Part shown: piece after piece, positions 48,401-60,782 of the stretch
Layout: every line of letters starts with the position of its first letter
Numbering within the stretch: the stretch's first letter is position 1
Assembly: GCF_029227915.1 (NCBI RefSeq)
Contig: NC_079884.1
Span: 29,948,001-30,012,000 of the forward strand
Direction: 5' to 3'
DNA from: Hydractinia symbiolongicarpus
Lineage: Eukaryota; Cnidaria; Hydrozoa; Anthoathecata; Hydractiniidae
DNA length: 64,000 nucleotides
Position numbers and translations under genes: made by a program
The notes under the pieces: generated by a model
The model's input: the letters and a program-made list of their open reading frames with translations, nothing else
Database searches by the model: none
Told to the model about the DNA's origin: nothing

Positions 48401-50879
48401 AATTTAAAAAATCGTTTGGGAAATGAGTTTACTCCCTGGGTACTTTCTTTGTATACTTTTGACTATACGGGCCGAGTCCGGGATTTACGGGAAATCGCAG
48501 GTTTTCGTTTGCCGGCGATTAAACTTCTTTTATTCAGCGTCTCATCAAAAATGAAAACATTTTTGAAAACTACCAGTCTCATGCGTTTTAGTGGTGAAAA
48601 AATAAATTAAAAAATCGTTCAGGAAATGAGTTTACTCCAGCGTACTTTCTTTGTATACTTTTTACTATACGGGCCAAGCCCGGATTTACGGGAAATCGCG
48701 GGTTTTCCTTTGCCGGCGATTAAACCTCTTTTATTCAGCGTCTCATCAAAAATAAAAACATTTTTGAAAACTACAAGTCTTATGCGTTTTAGTGGTTAAA
48801 AAATAATTTAAAAAATCGTTCTGGAAATGAGTTTACTCACAGGGTACTTTCTTTGTATACATTCGACTATACGGGCCAAGCCGGGATTTACGGGAAATCG
48901 CGGGATTTCGTTTGCCGGCGATTAAACCACTTTCATTAAGCGTCTCATCAAAAATGAAAACATCTTTAAAAACTGCAAGTCTCATGCGTTTTAGTGGTTA
49001 AAAGATAATTTAAAAAATCGTTTTGGAAATGAGCTAACTCCCTGGGTACTTTCTTTGTATACTTTTGACTATGCGGGCCGAGTCCAAGGTTTACGGGAAA
49101 TGGCGGGTTTTCGTTTGCCGGCGATTAAAATTCTTTTATTCAGCGTCTCATCAAAAATGAAAACATTTTTGAAAACTACAAGTCTCATGCGTTTTAGTGG
49201 TGAAAAGATAATTTAAAAAATCGTTTTGGAAATGAGTTTACTCACAGGGTACTTTCTTTGTATACATTCGACTATACGGGCCAAGCCCGGGATTTACGGG
49301 AAATCGCGGGTTTTCGTTTGCCGGCGATTAAACCACTTTCATTAAGCGTCTCATCAAAAATGAAAACATTTCTGAAAACTACAAGTCTCATGCGTTTTAG
49401 TGGTGAAAAAATAAATTAAAAAATCGTTCGGGAAATGAGTTTACTCCCTGGGTACTTTCTTTGTATACTTTTGACCATACGGGCCGAGTCCGGGATTTAC
49501 GGGAAATCGCGGGTTTTCGTTTGCCGGCTATTAAACTTCTTTTATTCAGCGTCTCATCAAAAATGAAAATATTTTTAAAAACTACAAGTCTCATGGGTTT
49601 TAATGGTGAAATAATAATTTAAAAAATCGTTTGGGAAATGAGTTTACTCCCTGGGTACTTTCTTTGTATACTTTTGACTATACGGGCCGAGTCCGGGATT
49701 TACGGGAAATCGCAGGTTTTCGTTTGCCGGCGATTAAACTTCTTTTATTCAGCGTCTCATCAAAAATGAAAACATTTTTGAAAACTACCAGTCTCATGCG
49801 TTTTAGTGGTGAAAAGATAATTTAAAAAATCGTTTTGGAAATGAGTTTACTCACAGGGTACTTTCTTTGTATACATTCGACTATACGGGCCAAGCCCGGG
49901 ATTTACGGGAAATTGCGGGTTTTCGTTTGCCGGCGATTAAACCGCTTTCATTAAGCGTCTCATCAAAAATGAAAACATTTCTGAAAACTACAAGTCTCAT
50001 GCGTTTTAGTGGTGAAGAAATAAATTAAAAAATCGTTCGGGAAATGAGTTTACTCCCTGGGTACTTTCTTTGTATACTTTTGACTATACGGGCCGAGTCC
50101 GGGATTTACGGGAAATCGCGGCTTTTCGTTTGCCGGCGATTAAACTTCTTTTATTCAGCGTCTCATCAAAAATGAAAACATTTTTAAAAACTACAAGTCT
50201 CATGGGCTTTAGTGGTGAAATAATAATTTAAAAAATTGTTTGGGAAATAAGTTTACTCCTTGGGTACTTTCTTTGTATACTTTTGACTATACGGGCCGAG
50301 TCCGGGATTTACGGGAAATCGCAGGTTTTCGTTTGCCGGCGATTAAACTTCTTTTATTCAGCGTCTCATCAAAAATGAAAACATTTTTGAAAACTACCAG
50401 TCTCATGCGTTTTAGTGGTGAAAAAATAAATTAAAAAATCGTTCGAGAAATGAGTTTACTCCAGGGTACTTTCTTTGTATACTTTTGACTATATGGGCCA
50501 AGCCCGGGTTTACGGGAAATCGCGGGATTTCGTTTGCCGGCGATTAAACCACTTTCATTAAGCGTCTCATCAAAAATGAAAACATCTTTGAAAACTGCAA
50601 GTCTCATGCGTTTTAGTGGTGAAAAGATAATTTAAAAAATCGTTTTAAAAATGAGCTAACTCCCTGGGTACTTTCTTTGTATACTTTTGACTATGCGGGC
50701 CGAGTCCGGGGTTTACGGGAAATGGCGGGTTTTCGTTTGCCGGCGATTAAACTTCTTTTATTCAGCATGTTATCAAAAATGAAAACGCTTTTGACAACTA
50801 CAAGTCTCAAGCGTTTTAGTGGTGAAAAGATAATTTAAAAAATCGTTTTGGAAATGAGTTTACTCACAGGGTACTTTCT

Positions 50880-53800
50880 TTGTATACATTCGACTATGCG
50901 GGCCAAGCCCGGGATTTACGGGAAATCGCGGGTTTTCCTTTGCCGGCGATTAAACCTCTTTTATTCAGCGTCTCATCAAAAATAAAAACATTTTTGAAAA
51001 CTACAAGTCTTATGCGTTTTAGTGGTGAAAAAATAATTTAAAAAATCGTGCTGGAAATGAGTTTACTCACAGGGTACTTTCTTTGTATACATTCGACTAT
51101 AAAGGCCAAGCCCGGGAATTACGGGAAATCGCGGGATTTCGTTTGCCGGCGATTAAACCACTTTCATTAAGCGTCTCATCAAAAATGAAAACATCTTTGA
51201 AAACTGCAAGTCTCATGCGATTTAGTGGTGAAAAAATAATATAAAAAATCGTTCGGGAAATGCGTTTACTCCCTGGGTACTTTCTTTGTATACTTTTGAC
51301 TATACGGGCCAAGCCCGGGATTTACGGGAAATGGCGGGTTTTCGTTTGCCGGCAATTAAACTTCTTTTATTCAGAGTCTCATCAAAAATGAAATTATTTT
51401 TTAAAACTACAAGTGTCATGCGTTTTAGTGGTGAAAAGATAATTTAAAAAATCGTTTTGGAAATGAGTTTACTCACAGGGTACTTTCTTTGTATACATTC
51501 GACTATACGGGCCAAGCCCGGGATTTACTGGAAATCGCGGGTTTTCGTTTGCCGGCGATTAAACCACTTTCATTAAGCGTCTCATCAAAAATGAAAACAT
51601 TTCTGAAAACTACAAGTCTCATGGGCTCTAGTGGTGAAAATAATTTAAAAAATCGTTCGGGAAATGAGTTTACTCCATGGGTTTTTTCTTTGTATACTTT
51701 TCACTACACGGGCCGAGTCCGGGATTTACGGGAAATCGTAGGTTTTCCTTTGCCGGCGATTAAACTTCTTTTATTCAGCGTCTCATCAAAAATGAAAACA
51801 TTTTTGAAAACTACAAGTCTCATGCGTTTTAGTGGTGAAAAAATAATTAAAAAAATCGTTCGGGAAATGAGTTTACTCCCTGGGTACTTTCTTTGTATAC
51901 TTTTGATTATACGGGCCGAGTCCGGGGTTTACGGGAAATGGCGGGTTTTTGTTTGCCGGCGATTAAACTTCTTTTATTCAGCATCTCATCAAAAATGAAA
52001 ACATTTTTGAAAAGTACAAGTCTCATGCGTTTTAGTGGTGAAAAGATAATTTTAAAAATCGTTTTGGAAATGAGTTTACTCACAGGGTACTTTCTTTGTA
52101 TACATTCGACAATACGGGCCAAGCCCGGGATTTACGGGAAATCGCGGGTTTTCGTTTGCCGGCGATTAAACCACTTTCATTAAGCGTCTCATCAAAAATG
52201 AAAACATTTCTGAAAACTACAAGTCTCATGCGTTTTAGTGGTGAAAAAATAATTTAAAAAATCGTTCGGGAAATGAGTTTACTCCCTGGGTACTTTCTTT
52301 GTATACTTTTGATTATACGGGCCGAGTCCTGGGTTTACGGGAAATGGCGGGTTTTTGTTTGCTGCCGATTAAACTTCTTTTAATCAGCATCTCATCAAAA
52401 ATGAAAACATTTTTGAAAACTACAAGTCTCATGCGTTTTAGTGGTGAAAAGATAATTTAAAAAATCGTTTTGGAAATGAGTTTACTCACAGGGTACTTTC
52501 TTTGTATACATTCGACTATGCGGGCCAAGCCCGGGATTTACGGGAAATCGCGGGTTTTCCTTTGCCGGCGATTAAACCTCTTTTATTCAGCGTCTCATCA
52601 AAAATAAAAACATTTTTGAAAACTACAAGTCTTATGCGTTTTAGTGGTGAAAAAATAATTTAAAAAATCGTGCTGGAAATGAGTTTACTCACAGGGTACT
52701 TTCTTTGTATACATTCGACTATAAAGGCCAAGCCCGGGAATTACGGGAAATCGCGGGATTTCGTTTGCCGGCGATTAAACCACTTTCATTAAGCGTCTCA
52801 TCAAAAATGAAAACATCTTTGAAAACTGCAAGTCTCATGCGATTTAGTGGTGAAAAAATAATATAAAAAATCGTTCGGGAAATGCGTTTACTCCCTGGGT
52901 ACTTTCTTTGTATACTTTTGACTATACGGGCCAAGCCCGGGATTTACGGGAAATGGCGGGTTTTCGTTTGCCGGCAATTAAACTTCTTTTATTCAGAGTC
53001 TCATCAAAAATGAAATTATTTTTTAAAACTACAAGTGTCATGCGTTTTAGTGGTGAAAAGATAATTTAAAAAATCGTTTTGGAAATGAGTTTACTCACAG
53101 GGTACTTTCTTTGTATACATTCGACTATACGGGCCAAGCCCGGGATTTACTGGAAATCGCGGGTTTTCGTTTGCCGGCGATTAAACCACTTTCATTAAGC
53201 GTCTCATCAAAAATGAAAACATTTCTGAAAACTACAAGTCTCATGGGCTCTAGTGGTGAAAATAATTTAAAAAATCGTTCGGGAAATGAGTTTACTCCAT
53301 GGGTTTTTTCTTTGTATACTTTTCACTACACGGGCCGAGTCCGGGATTTACGGGAAATCGTAGGTTTTCCTTTGCCGGCGATTAAACTTCTTTTATTCAG
53401 CGTCTCATCAAAAATGAAAACATTTTTGAAAACTACAAGTCTCATGCGTTTTAGTGGTGAAAAATAATTAAAAAAATCGTTCGGGAAATGAGTTTACTCC
53501 CTGGGTACTTTCTTTGTATACTTTTGATTATACGGGCCGAGTCCGGGGTTTACGGGAAATGGCGGGTTTTTGTTTGCCGGCGATTAAACTTCTTTTATTC
53601 AGCATCTCATCAAAAATGAAAACATTTTTGAAAAGTACAAGTCTCATGCGTTTTAGTGGTGAAAAGATAATTTTAAAAATCGTTTTGGAAATGAGTTTAC
53701 TCACAGGGTACTTTCTTTGTATACATTCGACAATACGGGCCAAGCCCGGGATTTACGGGAAATCGCGGGTTTTCGTTTGCCGGCGATTAAACCACTTTCA

Positions 53801-54122
53801 TTAAGCGTCTCATCAAAAATGAAAACATTTCTGAAAACTACAAGTCTCATGCGTTTTAGTGGTGAAAAAATAATTTAAAAAATCGTTCGGGAAATGAGTT
53901 TACTCCCTGGGTACTTTCTTTGTATACTTTTGATTATACGGGCCGAGTCCTGGGTTTACGGGAAATGGCGGGTTTTTGTTTGCTGCCGATTAAACTTCTT
54001 TTAATCAGCATCTCATCAAAAATGAAAACATTTTTGAAAACTACAAGTCTCATGCGTTTTAGTGGTGAAAAGATAATTTAAAAAATCGTTTTGGAAATGA
54101 GTTTACTCACAGGGTACTTTCT
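50880..54122 (+). repeat. 1622-bp (8-monomer) tandem duplication
   Basis: Bases about 50880-52500 recur at about 52501-54122. CGACTATGCGGGCC falls at 50891 and 52513; the TATGCGTTTACTC, CATGGGTTTTTTC and TGCTGCCGATT variants are all reproduced 1621-1622 bp later. The one-base difference is GAAAAAATAATTA against GAAAAATAATTA near 53460. Near-identity marks a recent event. Confidence 0.93.
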
Positions 54123-54669
54123 TTGTATACATTCGACTATACGGGCCAAGCCCGGGATTTACGGGAAATCGCGGGTTTTCGTTTGCCGCGATTAAGCCAC
54201 TTTCATTAAGCGTCTCATCAAAAATGAAAACATTTCTGAAAACTACAAGTCTCATGCGTTTTAGTGGTGAAAAAATAATTTAAAAAATCGTTCGGGAAAT
54301 GAGTTTACTCCCTGGGTACTTTCTTTGTATACTTTTGACTATGCGGGCCGAGTCCGGGGTTTACGGGAAATGGCGGGTTTTCGTTTGCCGGCGATTAAAA
54401 TTCTTTTATTCAGCGTCTCATCAAAAATGAAAACATTTTTGAAAACTACAAGTCTCATGCGTTTTAGTGGTGAAAAAATAAATTAAAAAATCGTTCGGGA
54501 AATGAGTTAACTCCCTGGGTACTTTCTTTGTATACTTTTGACCATACGGGCCGAGTCCGGGATTTACGGGAAATCGCAGGTTTTCGTTTGCCGGCGATTA
54601 AACTTCTTTTATTCAGCGTCTCATCAAAAATGAAAACATTTTTGAAAACTACCAGTCTCATGCGTTTTA

Positions 54670-56330
54670 GTGGTGAAAAGATAATTTAAAAAATCGTTTT
54701 GGAAATGAGTTTACTCACAGGGTACTTTCTTTGTATACATTCGACTATACGGGCCAAGCCCGGGATTTACGGGAAATCGCGGGTTTTCGTTTGCCGGCGA
54801 TTAAACCACTTTCATTAAGCGTCTCATCAATAATGAAAACATTTCTGAAAACTACAAGTCTCATGCGTTTTAGTGGTGAAAAGATAATTTAAAAAATCGT
54901 TTTGGAAATGAGTTTACTCACAGGGTACTTTCTTTGTATACATTCGACTATACGGGCCAAGCCCGGGATTTACGGGAAATCGCGGGTTTTCGTTTGCCGG
55001 CGATTAAACCACTTTCATTAAGCGTCTCATCAATAATGAAAACATTTCTGAAAACTACAAGTCTCATGCATTTTAGTGGTGAAAAAATAAATTAAAAAAT
55101 CGTTCGGGAAATGAATTTACTCCCTGGGTACTTTCTTTGTATACTTTTGACTATACGGGCCGAGTCCGGGATTTACGGGAAATCGCGGGTTTTCGTTTGT
55201 CGGCGATTAAACTTCTTTTATTCAGCGTCTCATCAAAAATGAAAACATTTTTAAAAACTACAAGTCTCTTGGGTTTTAATGGTGAAATAATAATTTAAAA
55301 AATCGTTTGGGAAATGAGTTTACTCCCTGGGTACTTTCTTTGTATACTTTTGACTATACGGGCCAAGCCCGGGATTTACGTGAAATCGCAGGTTTTCGTT
55401 TGCCGGCGATTAAACTTCTTTTATTCAGCGTCTCATCAAAAATGAAAACATTTTTGAAAACTACCAGTCTCATGCGTTTTAGTGGTGAAAAGATAATTTA
55501 AAAAATCGTTTTGGAAATGAGTTTACTCACAGGGTACTTTCTTTGTATACATTCGACTATACGGGCCAAGCCCGGGATTTACGGGAAATCGCGGGTTTTC
55601 GTTTGCCGGCGATTAAACCACTTTCATTAAGCGTCTCATCAATAATGAAAACATTTCTGAAAACTACAAGTCTCATGCGTTTTAGTGGTGAAAAGATAAT
55701 TTAAAAAATCGTTTTGGAAATGAGTTTACTCACAGGGTACTTTCTTTGTATACATTCGACTATACGGGCCAAGCCCGGGATTTACGGGAAATCGCGGGTT
55801 TTCGTTTGCCGGCGATTAAACCACTTTCATTAAGCGTCTCATCAATAATGAAAACATTTCTGAAAACTACAAGTCTCATGCGTTTTAGTGGTGAAAAAAT
55901 AAATTAAAAAATCGTTCGGGAAATGAATTTACTCCCTGGGTACTTTCTTTGTATACTTTTGACTATACGGGCCGAGTCCGGGATTTACGGGAAATCGCGG
56001 GTTTTCGTTTGTCGGCGATTAAACTTCTTTTATTCAGCGTCTCATCAAAAATGAAAACATTTTTAAAAACTACAAGTCTCTTGGGTTTTAATGGTGAAAT
56101 AATAATTTAAAAAATCGTTTGGGAAATGAGTTTACTCCCTGGGTACTTTCTTTGTATACTTTTGACTATACGGGCCAAGCCCGGGATTTACGTGAAATCG
56201 CGGGTTTTCGTTTGCCGGCGATTAAACTTCTTTTATTCAGGGTCTCATCAAAAATGAAAACATTTTTGAAAACTACCAGTCTCATGCGTTTTAGTGGTGA
56301 AAAGATAATTTAAAAAATCGTTTTGGAAAT
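54670..56330 (+). repeat. 812-bp tetramer, two copies, marked by CATCAATAATG
   Basis: The private variant CATCAATAATG (elsewhere CATCAAAAATG) occurs at 54825, 55028, 55637 and 55840. Spacing within pairs is 203 and between pairs 812. CGTTTGTCGGCG near 55193 and 56005 follows the same offset. First a single monomer carrying the change was duplicated, then the whole tetramer. Confidence 0.93.
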
Positions 56331-57291
56331 GAGTTTACTCACAGGGTACTTTCTTTGTATACATTCGACTATACGGGCCAAGCCCGGGATTTACAGGAAA
56401 TCGCGGGTTTTCGTTTGCCGGCGATTAAGCCACTTTCATTAGGCGTCTCATCAAAAATGAAAACATTTCTGAAAACTACCAGTCTAATGCGTTTTAGTGG
56501 TGAAAAAATAATTTAAAAAATCGTTCGGGAAATGAGTTTACTCCCTGAGTACTTTCTTTGTATACTTTTGACTATACGGGTCGAGTCCGGGATTTACGGG
56601 AAATCGCAGCTTTTCGTTTGCCGGCGATTAAACTTCTTTTATTCAGCGTCTCATCAAAAATGAAAACATTTTTAAAAACTACAAGTCTCATGGGCTTTAG
56701 TGGTGAAATAATAATTTAAAAAATCGTTTGGGAAATAAGTTTAATCCTTGGGTACTTTCTTTGTATACTTTTGACTATACGGGCCGAGTCCGGGATTTAC
56801 GGAAAATCGCAGGTTTTTGTTTGCCGGCGATTAAACTTCTTTTATTCAGCGTCTCATCAAAAATGAAAACATTTTTGAAAACTACCAGTCTCATGCGTTT
56901 TAGTGGTGAAAAAATAAATTAAAAAATCGTTCGAGAAATGAGTTTACTCCAGGGTACTTTCTTTGTATACTTTTGACTATATGGGCCAAGCCCGGGTTTA
57001 CGGGAAATCGCGGGATTTCGTTTGCCGGCGATTAAACCACTTTCATTAAGCGTCTCATCAAAAATGAAAACATCTTTGAAAACTGCAAGTCTCATGCGTT
57101 TTAGTGGTGAAAAGATAATTTAAAAAATCGTTTTGAAAATGAGCTAACTCCCTGGGTACTTTCTTTGTATACTTTTGACTATGCGGGCCGAGTCCGGGGT
57201 TTACGGGAAATGGCGGGTTTTCGTTTGCCGGCGATTAAACTTCTTTTATTCAGCATGTTATCAAAAATGAAAACATTTTTGACAACTACAA

Positions 57292-60200
57292 GTCTCAAGC
57301 GTTTTAGTGGTGAAAAGATAATTTAAAAAATCGTTTTGGAAATGAGTTTACTCACAGGGTACTTTCTTTGTATACATTCGACTATGCGGGCCAAGCCCGG
57401 GATTTACGGGAAATCGCGGGTTTTCCTTTGCCGGCGATTAAACCTCTTTTATTCAGCGTCTCATCAAAAATAAAAACATTTTTGAAAACTACAAGTCTTA
57501 TGCGTTTTAGTGGTGAAAAAATAATTTAAAAAATCGTTCTGGAAATGAGTTTACTCACAGGGTACTTTCTTTGTATACATTCGACTATAAAGGCCAAGCC
57601 CGGGATTTACGGGAAATCGCGGTATTTCGTTTGCCGGCGATTAAACCACTTTCATTAAGCGTCTCATCAAAAATGAAAACATCTTTGAAAACTGCAAGTC
57701 TCATGCGTTTTAGTGGTGAAAAAATAATATAAAAAATCGTTTGGAAAATGCGTTTACTCCCTGGGTACTTTCTTTGTATACTTTTGACTATACGGGCCAA
57801 GCCCGGGATTTACGGGAAATGGCGGGTTTTCGTTTGCCGGCAATTAAACTTCTTTTATTCAGAGTCTCATCAAAAATGAAATTATTTTTTAAAACTACAA
57901 GTGTCATGCGTTTTAGTGGTGAAAAGATAATTTAAAAAATCGTTTTGGAAATGAGTTTACTCACAGGGTACTTTCTTTGTATACATTCGACTATACGGGC
58001 CAAGCCCGGGATTTACAGGAAATCGCGGGTTTTCGTTTGCCGGCGATTAAACCACTTTCATTAAGCGTCTCATCAAAAATGAAAACATTTCTGAAAACTA
58101 CAAGTCTCATGGGCTCTAGTGGTGAAAAATAATTTAAAAAATCGTTCGGGAAATGAGTTTACTCCATGGGTTTTTTCTTTGTATACTTTTCACTACACGG
58201 GCCGAGTCCGGGATTTACGGGAAATCGTAGGTTTTCCTTTGCCGGCGATTAAACTTCTTTTATTCAGCGTCTCATCAAAAATGAAAACATTTTTGAAAAC
58301 TACAAGTCTCATGCGTTTTAATGGTGAAAAAATAATTTAAAAAATCGTTCGGGAAATGAGTTTACTCCCTGGGTACTTCCTTTGTATACTTTTGATTATA
58401 CGGGCCGAGTCCGGGGTTTACGGGAAATGGCGGGTTTTTGTTTGCCGGCGATTAAACTTCTTTTATTCAGCATCTCATCAAAAATGAAAACATTTTTGAA
58501 AAGTACAAGTCTCATGCGTTTTAGTGGTGAAAAGATAATTTAAAAAATCGTTTTGGAAATGAGTTTACTCACAGGGTACTTCCTTTGTATACATTCGACA
58601 ATACGGGCCAAGCCCGGGATTTACGGGAAATCGCGGGTTTTCGTTTGCCGGCGATTAAACCACTTTCATTAAGCGTCTCATCAAAAATGAAAACATTTCT
58701 GAAAACTACAAGTCTCATGCGTTTTAGTGGTGAAAAAATAATTTAAAAAATAGTTCGGGAAATGACTTTACTCCCTGGGTACTTTCTTTGTATACTTTTG
58801 ATTATACGGGCCGAGTCCTGGGTTTACGGGAAATGGCGGGTTTTTGTTCGCCGGCGATTAAACTTCTTTTAATCAGCATCTCATCAAAAATGAAAACATT
58901 TTTGAAAACTACAAGTCTCATGCGTTTTAGTGGTGAAAAGATAATTTAAAAAATCGTTTTGTAAATGAGTTTACTCACAGGGTACTTTCTTTGTATACAT
59001 TCGACTATACGGGCCAAGCCCGGGATTTACGGGAAATCGCGGGTTTTCGTTTGCCGCGATTAAGCCACTTTCATTAAGCGTCTCATCAAAAATGAAAACA
59101 TTTCTGAAAACTACAAGTCTCAAGCGTTTTAGTGGTGAAAAGATAATTTAAAAAATCGTTTTGGAAATGAGTTTACTCACAGGGTACTTTCTTTGTATAC
59201 ATTCGACTATGCGGGCCAAGCCCGGGATTTACGGGAAATCGCGGGTTTTCCTTTGCCGGCGATTAAACCTCTTTTATTCAGCGTCTCATCAAAAATAAAA
59301 ACATTTTTGAAAACTACAAGTCTTATGCGTTTTAGTGGTGAAAAAATAATTTAAAAAATCGTTCTGGAAATGAGTTTACTCACAGGGTACTTTCTTTGTA
59401 TACATTCGACTTTAAAGGCCAAGCCCGGGATTTACGGGAAATCGCGGAATTTCGTTTGCCGGCGATTAAACCACTTTCATTAAGCGTTTCATCAAAAATG
59501 AAAACATCTTTGAAAACTGCAAGTCTCATGCGTTTTAGTGGTGAAAAAATAATATAAAAAATCGTTTGGAAAATGCGTTTACTCCCTGGGTACTTTCTTT
59601 GTATACTTTTGACTATACGGGCCAAGCCTGGGATTTACGGGAAATGGCGGGTTTTCGTTTGCCGGCAATTAAACTTCTTTTATTCAGAGTCTCATCAAAA
59701 ATGAAATTATTTTTTAAAACTACAAGTGTCATGCGTTTTAGTGGTGAAAAGATAATTTAAAAAATCGTTTTGGAAATGAGTTTACTCACAGGGTACTTTC
59801 TTTGTATACATTCGACTATACGGGCCAAGCCCGGGATTTACAGGAAATCGCGGGTTTTCGTTTGCCGGCGATTAAACCACTTTCATTAAGCGTCTCATCA
59901 AAAATGAAAACATTTCTGAAAACTACAAGTCTCATGGGCTCTAGTGGTGAAAAATAATTTAAAAAATCGTTCGGGAAATGAGTTTACTCCATGGGTTTTT
60001 TCTTTGTATACTTTTCACTACACGGGCCGAGTCCGGGATTTACGGGAAATCGCGGGTTTTCGTTTGCCGGCGATTAAACTTCTTTTATTCAGCGTCTCAT
60101 CAAAAATGAAAACATTTTTGAAAACTACAAGTCTCATGCGTTTTAATGGTGAAAAAATAATTTAAAAAATAGTTCGGGAAATGAGTTTACTCCCTGGGTA

Positions 60201-60535
60201 CTTTCTTTGTATACTTTTGATTATACGGGCCGAGTCCTGGGTTTACGGGAAATGGCGGGTTTTTGTTCGCCGGCGATTAAACTTCTTTTAATCAGCATCT
60301 CATCAAAAATGAAAACATTTTTGAAAACTACAAGTCTCATGCGTTTTAGTGGTGAAAAGATAATTTAAAAAATCGTTTTGGAAATGAGTTTACTCACAGG
60401 GTACTTTCTTTGTATACATTCGACTATACGGGCCAAGCCCGGGATTTACGGGAAATCGCGGGTTTTCGTTTGCCGCGATTAAGCCACTTTCATTAAGCGT
60501 CTCATCAAAAAATGAAAACATTTCTGAAAACTACA
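57292..60535 (+). repeat. 1825-bp (9-monomer) tandem duplication, second copy shortened
   Basis: Bases 57292-59116 recur from 59117: GTCTCAAGCG at 57292 and 59117, and the GTTTGGAAAATGCG monomer at 57741 and 59566. In the second copy two monomers (406 bp, equivalent to about 58.37-58.77 kb) are missing, so TTTGCCGCGATTAAGCC near 59051 matches 60471 at about 1419. The second copy ends near 60.54 kb. Confidence 0.88.
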
Positions 60536-60782
60536 AGTCTCATGCGTTTTAGTGGTGAGAAAATAATTTAAAAAATCGTTCGGGAAATGAGTTTACTCCC
60601 TGGGTACTTTCTTTGTATACATTCGACAATACGGGCCAAGCCCGGGATTTACGGGAAATCGCGGGTTTTCGTTTGCCGGCGATTAAACCACTTTCATTAA
60701 GCGTCTCATCAAAAATGAAAACATTTCTGAAAACTACAAGTCTCATGGGCTTTACTGGTGAAATAATAATTTTAAAAATCGT

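Noticed and set aside
51489-51998. A 169-codon open frame spanning three monomers, and 96-118-codon frames nearby.
   Set aside because: They arise where a 2-3 bp indel (GAAAATAATTT or GAAAAAATAATTAAAA) lets the frame run through the usual stop. The translation is the same monomer read in successive phases. The 1622-bp duplicate has already lost continuity through a one-base difference near 53460.
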